Below are positions 15,015 to 22,881 of a stretch of 64,000 nt of DNA, in pieces (within the stretch, counting starts at the first letter, position 1; the number at the start of each line of letters is the position of its first letter). Position numbers and translations under genes: made by a program. Origin of the DNA: Campylobacter showae CSUNSWCD (GTDB lineage Bacteria; Campylobacterota; Campylobacteria; Campylobacterales; Campylobacteraceae). The notes below the pieces were generated by a model. It was not told the DNA's origin and did not search any database. It worked only from the letters and a program-made list of their open reading frames with translations. Location: positions 1 through 64,000 of the forward strand of contig NZ_AMZQ01000009.1 in assembly GCF_000313615.1 (NCBI RefSeq), given 5' to 3'.

Positions 15015-16058
15015 TTAGATAATTCTGATGATATTTTGGATATCTTCATTTAATGCATCTATTTGAGCCCTATTGGCCTGTGTCTCTTGTCCGTATATCG
15101 TATATTTTTTATGTTGCAATTTACTAATAGGGCAACCCTCATGGTTAATAATTGCAGCTAAAGTGTTTCCGTCCTTGACGTTTATGACTCTACTATTATG
15201 CTCAAGGTCGGTAGTAAACAAATTTCGATGCTTGTCTGCAAGGTCATTCGCTATCCTTTGTATCTCCTCGGCATGCGAACGAAAGGCTTTTGTAGCATCT
15301 CTTTCACTCGTTCTGGATCGATTTTGAACAAAAATATGTAACAACGGCTTTTTAAATTTATGGTTTTCAACTTCGTTACTAAAATTTAGATATTCATCCT
15401 CCATGGTTTTATTATCTACTGATATACCATAAATCAGCTTAATTAGATTTTTTATACCCCTAATAGACGCTGCATCGGCAGTGCATGGTATTATAATTCT
15501 ATTTGAAGCCAAAACCGCCAATTCGGTATAGTTTGCAAAGCTTGGGTTGCAATCTATAAAAAAAGTTTTTGGGCGTCTTTCCAAATCTTTATTTGTTTCG
15601 AACGCATCCACAAGATCGATTAATAAAGAGCGACTAGCTCTCCATGCTCCTTTTGCAGGTGATGAACCAATATAGGCAATTAGCTTGGAGCAAATATCCA
15701 AGTCAATATCCCCTGGCAATAAAAATAGATTACTCGGCATTCTTTTGTTTACTTCATCAGCCTTGACAAAGTAAGAATATTCATTCCCTAATTTAGTTAA
15801 TTGTGATTTTCTAAACCTTTCTTTAATATATCCAGCAATAGTTCTTTCAGTGTCTCTAAATTTATCTAAATTTTCTTCGCCTGTTCCGTTACCACCAAGC
15901 ACAATCTCTGATACATTGGATTGCGGGCATGCATCAATTACTACAACATCTTCATTTGGATGTGCGATGGCGTATTCTACGGATAGCGAATAAGATAAAA
16001 ACGTTTTACCGACTCCACCTTTGTTATTCCAAATAAGATATTTTTTATTTTCCATCAA
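15015..16058 (-). CDS. Orphan ParA/MinD-type ATPase
   Basis: This 347-aa P-loop protein has a deviant Walker A motif NNKGGVGKTF (about 11-20), DACPQSN (about 43-49) and FIDCNPSF (about 166-173), as in ParA-type ATPases. A normal partition role would need a ParB and parS, and neither is nearby. The gene is AT-rich and isolated between an AsmA-like gene and Cys-rich Sel1 genes, so it looks acquired. The last third (about 230-347) has no recognised motif. Alternative roles include protein positioning or a defence or plasmid remnant. Confidence 0.8.
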   Translation of the reverse strand: MMENKKYLIWNNKGGVGKTFLSYSLSVEYAIAHPNEDVVVIDACPQSNVSEIVLGGNGTGEENLDKFRDTERTIAGYIKERFRKSQLTKLGNEYSYFVKADEVNKRMPSNLFLLPGDIDLDICSKLIAYIGSSPAKGAWRASRSLLIDLVDAFETNKDLERRPKTFFIDCNPSFANYTELAVLASNRIIIPCTADAASIRGIKNLIKLIYGISVDNKTMEDEYLNFSNEVENHKFKKPLLHIFVQNRSRTSERDATKAFRSHAEEIQRIANDLADKHRNLFTTDLEHNSRVINVKDGNTLAAIINHEGCPISKLQHKKYTIYGQETQANRAQIDALNEDIQNIIRII

Positions 16059-16249
16059 GTAGTCCTTTTGAATTCGTTATGATGTATTCTATCGAATTTT
16101 TACTAAAAATACCTAAATACGATACTTAAAAATAAAGCTATCTTAATCCAATTACGTGTATATTTTAAGTAAAATTTAATAAATTAAAGCTAATTTATCT
16201 GTAATTTTAAAAATCAATAAAGTAACTGTTTCCAACATTTAGTAAAATT

Positions 16250-16882
16250 TTATTTCGTTTTTTTAACAAGTTCTCTAAATTTAACGCAGCCTTCCGTATA
16301 TCCGTAATCGCAAGAGGTCCCGTAAATATCCATCGCTTTTTTCATATCCTGTTCGCCCTTTTCGTATCCTTGTGCGAGCATATAGCAGCCTTGCGAGTCT
16401 TTGTGGTCGCAGGCTAGCGAGTAGTATTTGCGGACTTTTTGCGGGTCTTTTGCGCCGCCGTATTCGCCGTTGTGATGAGCAGCCGCCCTATAGCACGCCT
16501 CGCCGACTCCGCCCTCGCAGGCTTTTTCATAAAGCGTCGCCGCCTTTTCGTAGTCTATCTGAGAGATTTGCCACAGTATGGTGCCCTCATACACCGCAGC
16601 TACGGCCGTGCAGCCGTCCATATCGCCCATATCGCAGGCCTTTTTATATAACGCAAAGGTCTTTTCGCCGCCGTCATCGTCGTCGTTATATGAGAGCCCC
16701 TGCTCGCCCAAACATGCCGCCATATAGCAGCCGGCGGCATTTTTATCGTCGTTGCAAGATTTTTCAAACAGTCGCGCGCCGTTTTCGAAGTCCGATTTTT
16801 TTAGATATATTTTCGTGGCTTGTTCAAAGTTCCCGCCAAAAGCCGCCGCCGCTAAGATCGCAGCCAAAATAATCTTTCTCAA
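16250..16882 (-). CDS. Secreted Cys-rich Sel1-repeat protein (HcpA-like), copy 3
   Basis: This 210-aa protein has a signal peptide (MRKIILAAILAAAAFGGN) and about five Sel1-like helical repeats. Paired cysteines are spaced about 8 residues apart (SCNDDKNAAGC, ACDMGDMDGC, ACEGGVGEAC, ACDHKDSQGC, SCDYGYTEGC), expected to form one disulfide per repeat as in Helicobacter Hcp proteins. It would be periplasmic or secreted; substrates are unknown. It is the last of three tandem paralogues. Confidence 0.85.
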   Translation of the reverse strand: MRKIILAAILAAAAFGGNFEQATKIYLKKSDFENGARLFEKSCNDDKNAAGCYMAACLGEQGLSYNDDDDGGEKTFALYKKACDMGDMDGCTAVAAVYEGTILWQISQIDYEKAATLYEKACEGGVGEACYRAAAHHNGEYGGAKDPQKVRKYYSLACDHKDSQGCYMLAQGYEKGEQDMKKAMDIYGTSCDYGYTEGCVKFRELVKKTK

Positions 16883-16891
16883 CGCATCCTC

Positions 16892-17539
16892 CTATTTGCT
16901 AAATTTTTTAGATTTGGCGCAGCCGCGACCAAGACCGTTTTCACAAGCAAGACCGTAATATTTAGCCGCCTCGGCGCTATTTTTAGGCGTTCCGTCGCCT
17001 GATTCATAGATATCGGCCGCGTTGTAGCAGCCCTCGGCCTCTCTTGCTTCGCAGGCTAGTTTATAGTATTTTAGCGCATCGGCGAATTTTGAGGCGCTAT
17101 CGTGCTTTTTAGCTATCTTTAGGCAAGCTTCCCCGTCTTTGCTCTCGCATGCTTTTTCATAAAATTCGGCTGATTTTTCCGTGTCGTCCTGCTCTACGAC
17201 AAAATTATCATTTGACGGCGTAGAGTCGTAAAAATCGCCCGCCGTAGAGCAAGCTTTAGCGTAGCCAAGATCGCAAGCGCTTTTATAAAGCTCAAAAACT
17301 TCGCCGTTTATTCGTGCATACTCCTCATCGTCTTTTAGGTCGTATGTTTGATATACTTTTAGCTGCGCGGCTATGTAGCAAGCGACGGCGTTTTTATCCT
17401 CGCGGCACGATTTTTCGTAGAGTTTGGGCACGTTTTTATCGCCCATATCTTGTAGGTATTTTTTTGTCGCAACCTCAAAATTAGTCTGAGCTGCCGCCAC
17501 TCCAACAAGAATTAAAACAAGATAAATTTTCTTAAACAT
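16892..17539 (-). CDS. Secreted Cys-rich Sel1-repeat protein (HcpA-like), copy 2
   Basis: This 215-aa protein has an N-terminal signal peptide (MFKKIYLVLILVGVAAAQ) and disulfide-paired Sel1 repeats (SCREDKNAVAC, ACDLGYAKAC, ACESKDGEAC, ACEAREAEGC, ACENGLGRGC). It lies between two paralogues with 9-nt gaps on both sides, so the three form an operon and a recent gene amplification. It is the most diverged of the three in the second repeat, which carries an acidic insertion (about 105-118). Confidence 0.85.
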   Translation of the reverse strand: MFKKIYLVLILVGVAAAQTNFEVATKKYLQDMGDKNVPKLYEKSCREDKNAVACYIAAQLKVYQTYDLKDDEEYARINGEVFELYKSACDLGYAKACSTAGDFYDSTPSNDNFVVEQDDTEKSAEFYEKACESKDGEACLKIAKKHDSASKFADALKYYKLACEAREAEGCYNAADIYESGDGTPKNSAEAAKYYGLACENGLGRGCAKSKKFSK

Positions 17540-17548
17540 AACGGCCCT

Positions 17549-18181
17549 TTACTTTGTATTTTTATAAAGTTTTCTAAAATCAGCGCAAGCTCCCCTAGAG
17601 CCGTAGTCGCAAGCTAACCCGTAAAAATCCATCGCCTTCGTCTCGTCTTTTTTTACGCCATCGCCCCTTTCGTACATATCAGCTATCGCGTGGCAGCCGC
17701 TCGCGTCCTCGTACGTGCACGCGGTTTCGTAAAATTTAGACGCTTTGGCTAAATTTTGCTCGGTACCCCTGCCCTCGTCGTAGTATCCGGCCACTCTCGC
17801 GCATGCGGCGCCTACTTTGCCCTCGCAAGCTTTTTCGTGAAATTTCATCGCTTTTTTATAGTCGGTTTCCTGCCCGGCCTGTCCGTTTTCGTAGATATCG
17901 CCCAGAGATTTGCATCCATCCATATCGCCCGCATCGCAAGCTTTTGAAAACTGCTCAAAACTTTTTGCCTCGCTAGAGTTTTGCGAATAGGCGTTAATGT
18001 TTATAAAGCCCGCGGCATAGCAACCTACGATGTTTTTCTCCTCGTAGCAAGACTTCTCAAAAAGCTTTAAGGCGTTGTCGTAGTTGTTTTGAGCTAACTC
18101 CGCGCTCGCCTCCTCGAAAGCAGGCACGGCGGCAAAGGCCGCGGACGCCAAAAAAGCGGCGCAAACGATTTTCTTTAGCAT
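17549..18181 (-). CDS. Secreted Cys-rich Sel1-repeat protein (HcpA-like), copy 1
   Basis: This 210-aa protein has a signal peptide (MLKKIVCAAFLASAAFAA) and five Sel1-like repeats with paired cysteines (SCYEEKNIVGC, ACDAGDMDGC, ACEGKVGAAC, ACTYEDASGC, ACDYGSRGAC). It heads the three-gene set, starting 52 bases after the Nudix gene's stop in the same direction. Hcp proteins of Helicobacter are secreted and immunogenic; the role here is unknown. Confidence 0.85.
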   Translation of the reverse strand: MLKKIVCAAFLASAAFAAVPAFEEASAELAQNNYDNALKLFEKSCYEEKNIVGCYAAGFININAYSQNSSEAKSFEQFSKACDAGDMDGCKSLGDIYENGQAGQETDYKKAMKFHEKACEGKVGAACARVAGYYDEGRGTEQNLAKASKFYETACTYEDASGCHAIADMYERGDGVKKDETKAMDFYGLACDYGSRGACADFRKLYKNTK

Positions 18182-18233
18182 GTGTTTTCCTTAAATTTGA
18201 TTATTTTTCGCGAAAATTGAAATTTGACACGAA

Positions 18234-18833
18234 CTAACGGTTAAATTTGGCAAAAAACCACATAAAAGCAAACATCAGCCCCGTAGCCTTGGTTTTGGTT
18301 TCGTCAAACATAAACTCCCGCGCCCGCTCAAGCGGCACGTAAACAGGCTCGATATTTTCGCCGTCTATGCCGCCGCCCTCGCCGATTTTCATCGCGTCGT
18401 TTATCACGGCAAAAAACATCGTCTGCTTCGCTCCGCCAAAACCCAGCGCGCCGCGAGTGGATGTTATGCGCTCTACCTTGCTCACGGCAAAGCCCGTCTC
18501 CTCGGCGATCTCCTCGATGACGGTCTGCTCCTCGTTCTTGCCTTTATCCATCAGACCCGCACAAAGCTCATATGTGTAGCCCTCGTCGCCCTTTTGCGTC
18601 AAATTTAGCTCGCGCCCTTCTTGCAGATTAAACCAAACGGCGGGGCGAAACTGCTTAACCAGCAAAAACGCGTCCTTATCCTCGTGATAAAGTAGTACCG
18701 AGACGCTATCGTGAGCCTTGATACACTCCCATCTGACGGACTTTTCGCACAGATCAAAGGAAATTTGATACGGCTTTATGTAGCGCGGGGAGGTTAAATT
18801 TTCTATTTTGATATTTTTTACAGAAGTATCCAT
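18234..18833 (-). CDS. Nudix hydrolase, NUDT14/UDP-sugar or ADP-ribose pyrophosphatase-like
   Basis: This 199-aa protein carries the Nudix box at about 92-114 (ELCAGLMDKGK then EEIAEETGF). Two consensus positions deviate: Lys for the first Glu, and Glu for Arg. A strongly Nudix-like setting remains, with LLVKQFRPAVW before it. The closest pattern I know is the NUDT14 type, which also deviates from the box and hydrolyses UDP-sugars. It overlaps the mgtE 3' end by 16 nt, so the two are coupled. Confidence 0.75.
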   Translation of the reverse strand: MDTSVKNIKIENLTSPRYIKPYQISFDLCEKSVRWECIKAHDSVSVLLYHEDKDAFLLVKQFRPAVWFNLQEGRELNLTQKGDEGYTYELCAGLMDKGKNEEQTVIEEIAEETGFAVSKVERITSTRGALGFGGAKQTMFFAVINDAMKIGEGGGIDGENIEPVYVPLERAREFMFDETKTKATGLMFAFMWFFAKFNR

Positions 18834-20194
18834 TTTGCCAGTCCTAAAAAGCTAAAAAAGCCGACCGTGTCGGTAACGGTGGTAAGCAGCACGGCCGAGC
18901 CGACGGCAGGATCGATGTCAAATTTCTTTAAGCTTAGCGGTATCAAAGTACCGAAAAATCCGGCGAAAAACAAATTTATCAGCATCGAAGCGCCGATAAC
19001 TACGCCCAGCATCGGGCGGTTAAACCATAGCGCAGCGATAATGCCCATCAAAAACGCAAAGGTTAGTCCGTTTATAAGCGCGATGCCGACCTCGCGTTTT
19101 AGCGCGTTTGCGGCGTTTTTAAACTCGATTTCTCCCAGAGTTAGTCGGCGCACAGTAACCGTAAGCGCCTGCGTGCCAGTGTTTCCACCCATGGATGCTA
19201 CGATTGGCATCAGTACCGCGAGCGCTACGTAGCTAGCTATCGTCTCGTCAAAAAGCCCGATGATCGAGGAGCTAATAAGCGCGGTAAATAAATTTATAAG
19301 CAGCCAAACGGCGCGCGCGCGAGTGGCCTTAACCAGGCTCGTATCCTCTTCCTCAGCCTCGTCGTAGACGCCGGCTAGGTTATAAATTTGCTCCGTGGCG
19401 CTTTCTTGTATAAAGTCGTGGATGTCGTCAGTAGTGATACGACCGAGCAAATATCCCTTGCTATCGACGACCGCGATCGAGTTCATATCGTAGTTTTCGA
19501 CCGTTTCTACGACCGTCTCGATAGGCTCGTTATCCACGGCTACATGGGGTTTATATTTATCTTCTTCGCTCTTTGCGATGATCTCTCTTAAGGTTTGGTT
19601 AAAGTCAAATAGTATCAGATCCTCAAGCGGCACCGCATGGAGCAAAACGCCCTTTTTATCGGTGATAAATAGCTGCGAGACGTTTTCTAGCTTACCCTCT
19701 TCCTTCTCGCGTCTTAGCCGCTCAACCGCCGTTTTTAGCTGCTCGTCGATATGCGCACTAAAAAGCTCCGTCTGCATGAACGCACCCGCTTCGTCCTCGT
19801 CGTAGCTGCGGATACGTAAAATCTCCTCCTGATCGTCCTTATCAAGGCCGTCAAAGAGCTCTTTAGCCTTTTGCTCGTCGATCTCCTCGATATACTCCAA
19901 AAGCTCGGCCGCGTCGTCGCTCTCTAGCTCCTCGATCGCCTCGATAATCTTGTCGTTTGGTAGTTGTTCGATCACGTCCTTTAGCATGTGATCTGGCATC
20001 TCGATCGCTACGTCGCCCAGGATCTCTGGGTCTAGCTTTTCGAGATATTCGCCAAAGAGCTCCTCATCGTGCTTTTTAAGCGTTTTTAGGTGCTGAGCGA
20101 GGTCGGCGGGGCTTAGCTCCTTATCGATCGTCTCGTTTAGGTGCGAGTCTAGCAGCTCTTTGGCTTCGTTTAATTGCTCGTTTTCTTCCATCAT
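18818..20194 (-). CDS. mgtE: Magnesium transporter MgtE
   Basis: This 458-aa protein is a Mg2+ channel of the inner membrane. It shows the acidic helical N domain (repeats such as LDPEILGDVAIEMPD and LESDDAAELLEYI, about 50-110), two CBS domains (about 135-260, ending GRITTDDIHDFI), and five membrane helices. These include MPIVASMGGNTGTQALTV (about 330-347), the conserved pore segment. It starts at the stop of the M23 peptidase gene (4-nt overlap) and overlaps the Nudix gene downstream. Confidence 0.95.
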   Translation of the reverse strand: MMEENEQLNEAKELLDSHLNETIDKELSPADLAQHLKTLKKHDEELFGEYLEKLDPEILGDVAIEMPDHMLKDVIEQLPNDKIIEAIEELESDDAAELLEYIEEIDEQKAKELFDGLDKDDQEEILRIRSYDEDEAGAFMQTELFSAHIDEQLKTAVERLRREKEEGKLENVSQLFITDKKGVLLHAVPLEDLILFDFNQTLREIIAKSEEDKYKPHVAVDNEPIETVVETVENYDMNSIAVVDSKGYLLGRITTDDIHDFIQESATEQIYNLAGVYDEAEEEDTSLVKATRARAVWLLINLFTALISSSIIGLFDETIASYVALAVLMPIVASMGGNTGTQALTVTVRRLTLGEIEFKNAANALKREVGIALINGLTFAFLMGIIAALWFNRPMLGVVIGASMLINLFFAGFFGTLIPLSLKKFDIDPAVGSAVLLTTVTDTVGFFSFLGLAKWILL

Positions 20195-22050
20195 TCGCTC
20201 TTTTTGTCGCTTGACTCGGCGGTTTTGCCTTTTGATTTGGCCTTTTTATCGGCGGCGTCTTTTTGTTTTTTAGACTTATCTCTGCCGGCGTTTACGTTTT
20301 TTTTCTTTTTGGTCTCGGTTTTGGTTTCTTTATTTGTTTTGTCCTTTTTCTTATCCGTTTGTTTTGTTTTGTCTTTATTTTTAGCTGACGAATTTGACTC
20401 GGATTTTTTCGCCTCTTTGCTTGATTTTTTTGGCTCAGTTTTGCTTGTCGCCTTGTTTGCGGCTTTTGTGGAGGTCAAATTTGACTCCGATTTCGCAGAT
20501 TTTGCCACGGCTAAATTTGCCGTTTCGTTCGCGTCCGTTTTGGTCCCAGAGGAGTTGCTTTCGGTCGTTGGCTTCGCGGTCAAATTTGACTCAGGCGTAG
20601 TTAAATTTGAGTCCGTCAAATTTGCATCGTCGCTACCGCTTGCGAGCTCTCTCGTCAAATTTGCTTCGGTTTTGGTCGCATTGTCTTCCTTGTTGTCGCC
20701 CTTTGTCTCTTTTGTCAAATTTATATCGGTTTTTAAAGAGCCGATGTTAGTTAAATTTTCCTCTGCTCTTTTCGTCTTCGTAGTTAAATTTAAATCTCCG
20801 CTAGAAAAGGTAGAATTTGCATCCGTCATCGTCAAATTTACGTCTGCTTTTGGCTCGGTTATAGGATGCTCCCAGTCCATCGCCGCATCAAATTTCTGCT
20901 CTTTTTCAGGGATTTCATCCTTGTTGGCATACTCTTTTATCTTGTTTTCAAACTGTTTTATATATTTTTGAAATTTAGCGCTTTCATTTAAGGCAAATAC
21001 GCTTTTAGCCACCTTTATCTCGTTTTCGGGGTTTATAGCGTTACCGTTTTTATAAACGCCGAAATGCAGGTGCGAGCCCGTGCTCATGCCGGTACTGCCT
21101 ACGTAAGCGATGAGTTGCCCCTGCTTTACTTTTACGCCGCTTTGTATACCCTTAGCAAAGCCGCTAGTGTGCGCATATAGCGTCTCGTAACCGCTAGTGT
21201 GACCTAGTATTACTACCTTGCCGTAGCCGCTTTTAGTACCGACGAATTTTACCGTACCCTCGCCTGCGGCCTTTATCGGAGTGCCCTTAGGAGCGCCGTA
21301 GTCCACGCCTAGATGGGCCTTATAGCGCTTTAGTATCGGATGATAGCGCTTGGGCGTAAAAGGCGAGGTAATACGAGCGTTTGCGATCGGTCTAGTTAGC
21401 AAAAATTTATCGTTTTTCTTACCGCTTTTGTCGTAGTATTTATTTTCAAATTTATACGTAACGTATTTTTTATCGCCGATTTGTATCGACGCCCAGTGTA
21501 TTTCCGGCATGCCAAACGTTCGTCCGAGCCTAGTTTTTTGCGTGTATTCCATCGCCAGCCTGTCGCCTTTTTTTAGCTTTTTAAACTCGCTTTCCGGCAC
21601 TTCGCTCTTCATCGCCAGATAAAATCCGTGCGCCAAAGCCGCGCTGCCCGTAGCGTCTTGGATATCTTGCGACGGCGAAACCGTAATAGGCATACTAAGC
21701 ACACGCCTATGCGTCTGATACGAAATCGAGGAAAGCTGAAAATTATACTTTCCGTCGTTGTCTTTATAAATTTGCGCTTGAAGTTCTTCATTTACGGGGA
21801 TTAGCACCTGGCTTATCCCGCCTTTTTCGTCTCTTAAAATTTGATACGAGATACCCGCTTTTATCTCGCTTACAAACTCCTTATCGTCCGAATCCATATC
21901 ATAATAAAGAGAAAGGGGGATGGAATTTTTCTCCAAAAAAGTTAAAAACGTATCTCCGCTAGGCCAGCTAAGCTCCTGGACGGTAGGTTGTGTAGGCGCG
22001 GCGGCGAATAAATTTACCGCCAGCAGTAAAGCTAATGAAAATTTCTTCAT
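20191..22050 (-). CDS. Csd3/Pgp3-type M23 peptidoglycan endopeptidase with hyper-sequon tail
   Basis: This 619-aa periplasmic protein has a signal peptide (MKKFSLALLLAVNLFAAA), an N-terminal domain resembling Csd3 of H. pylori, and an M23 LytM domain at about 245-345. The zinc residues lie in HLGVDYGAP and SHLHFGVY. Csd3-type enzymes trim crosslinks and set cell shape. The family normally ends near residue 400. Here about 215 extra residues follow: a low-complexity tail with 14 D/E-x-N-x-S/T motifs (about 404-556), then a Lys-rich end. Neighbours downstream (pgbA-like, glcD) match the H. pylori order. Confidence 0.88.
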   Translation of the reverse strand: MKKFSLALLLAVNLFAAAPTQPTVQELSWPSGDTFLTFLEKNSIPLSLYYDMDSDDKEFVSEIKAGISYQILRDEKGGISQVLIPVNEELQAQIYKDNDGKYNFQLSSISYQTHRRVLSMPITVSPSQDIQDATGSAALAHGFYLAMKSEVPESEFKKLKKGDRLAMEYTQKTRLGRTFGMPEIHWASIQIGDKKYVTYKFENKYYDKSGKKNDKFLLTRPIANARITSPFTPKRYHPILKRYKAHLGVDYGAPKGTPIKAAGEGTVKFVGTKSGYGKVVILGHTSGYETLYAHTSGFAKGIQSGVKVKQGQLIAYVGSTGMSTGSHLHFGVYKNGNAINPENEIKVAKSVFALNESAKFQKYIKQFENKIKEYANKDEIPEKEQKFDAAMDWEHPITEPKADVNLTMTDANSTFSSGDLNLTTKTKRAEENLTNIGSLKTDINLTKETKGDNKEDNATKTEANLTRELASGSDDANLTDSNLTTPESNLTAKPTTESNSSGTKTDANETANLAVAKSAKSESNLTSTKAANKATSKTEPKKSSKEAKKSESNSSAKNKDKTKQTDKKKDKTNKETKTETKKKKNVNAGRDKSKKQKDAADKKAKSKGKTAESSDKKSE

Positions 22051-22164
22051 AAAATCCCTTGATTTAAAAGCCGTATTTTACTCGAAAATTACTTACGTTT
22101 TGCAAAACTAAGCCAGTTTCAGATATAATGAGCGCTAAAATTTCAAACTTTCAGGAGATAAATT

Positions 22165-22881
22165 TTGAAAAAATTTCTTTTATTTTTAGCGGCGGCTTGC
22201 CTTAGCTTTGCGGCCGAGTTTTCGATGAGAGAGTATAAAACCCCGCTAATAAGCGTAGACGAGGGCGTAGGCACGATCATAGACAACTCAGATATCGTCG
22301 TAGGCAGTAGCGGCGTCGTGATGCACAAATTTGACGGCGCTCAAAGCTCAATCATCGCTCGCGCGGTCGTCACGCAAAAAGGCGGCGGCTTTGCGAAGGT
22401 GCGATTTGAGGTATTTGACACATTAGCGCAAAAAGCCCTACCGATACCTGGCATAATGCCTAAAAGCGGCGACGAGATCATCCTAAACTATCTCTACAAC
22501 CGCTCGCTCATCGTCGTACCGAACAAAGAAATTTACGCCGAAGTAACGAACGCGTTTAAAGACATCACCTTTATCCACCCCGATATCGTGGGCTCGTATC
22601 TAAGCTACGAGTATAAACCAAACCCTAGCCGCGACGACTTTCGTAAAATGTGCTCCCAAAGCGCCGCGGGGCTTATTTTCATCGCTATGAACAACGAAGC
22701 GCTTTTTGCCGACTGCCAGAGCTTTGAGCCGTTAAAACGCTTCCAAAGCGGCGCGGTCAAATACTACCAGCTACCTTTCTACACTCGCGTCAAGGATATC
22801 GATACGGTATTTTGGAAATGGGGCTCGGAACAAATCAGCGACTTTGACCGCCACTACAAAGCTCTTTTGAAAGAGAAATGA
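22165..22881 (+). CDS. PgbA-like secreted protein (HP0508 N-terminal domain homologue)
   Basis: This 238-aa protein has a signal peptide (MKKFLLFLAAACLSFAA) and a conserved domain containing PLISVDEGVGTIIDNSDIVVG and MPKSGDEIILNYLYNRSLIVVPN. It resembles the N-terminal part of the H. pylori plasminogen-binding protein PgbA, and lies between a Csd3-type gene and glcD as in H. pylori. The Lys-rich C-terminal region used for plasminogen binding is absent, so that activity should not be assumed. It overlaps glcD by 4 nt (ATGA at 22878-22881). Confidence 0.75.
   Translation: MKKFLLFLAAACLSFAAEFSMREYKTPLISVDEGVGTIIDNSDIVVGSSGVVMHKFDGAQSSIIARAVVTQKGGGFAKVRFEVFDTLAQKALPIPGIMPKSGDEIILNYLYNRSLIVVPNKEIYAEVTNAFKDITFIHPDIVGSYLSYEYKPNPSRDDFRKMCSQSAAGLIFIAMNNEALFADCQSFEPLKRFQSGAVKYYQLPFYTRVKDIDTVFWKWGSEQISDFDRHYKALLKEK

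Noticed and set aside
15015-16058. Chromosomal parABS locus
   Set aside because: No ParB gene is adjacent and no parS-like site was recognised, so the ATPase is called orphan.
20174-20971. 265-aa Phe/Ser-rich plus-strand frame
   Set aside because: It is the antisense shadow of the Lys- and Asn-rich tail of the M23 peptidase gene.
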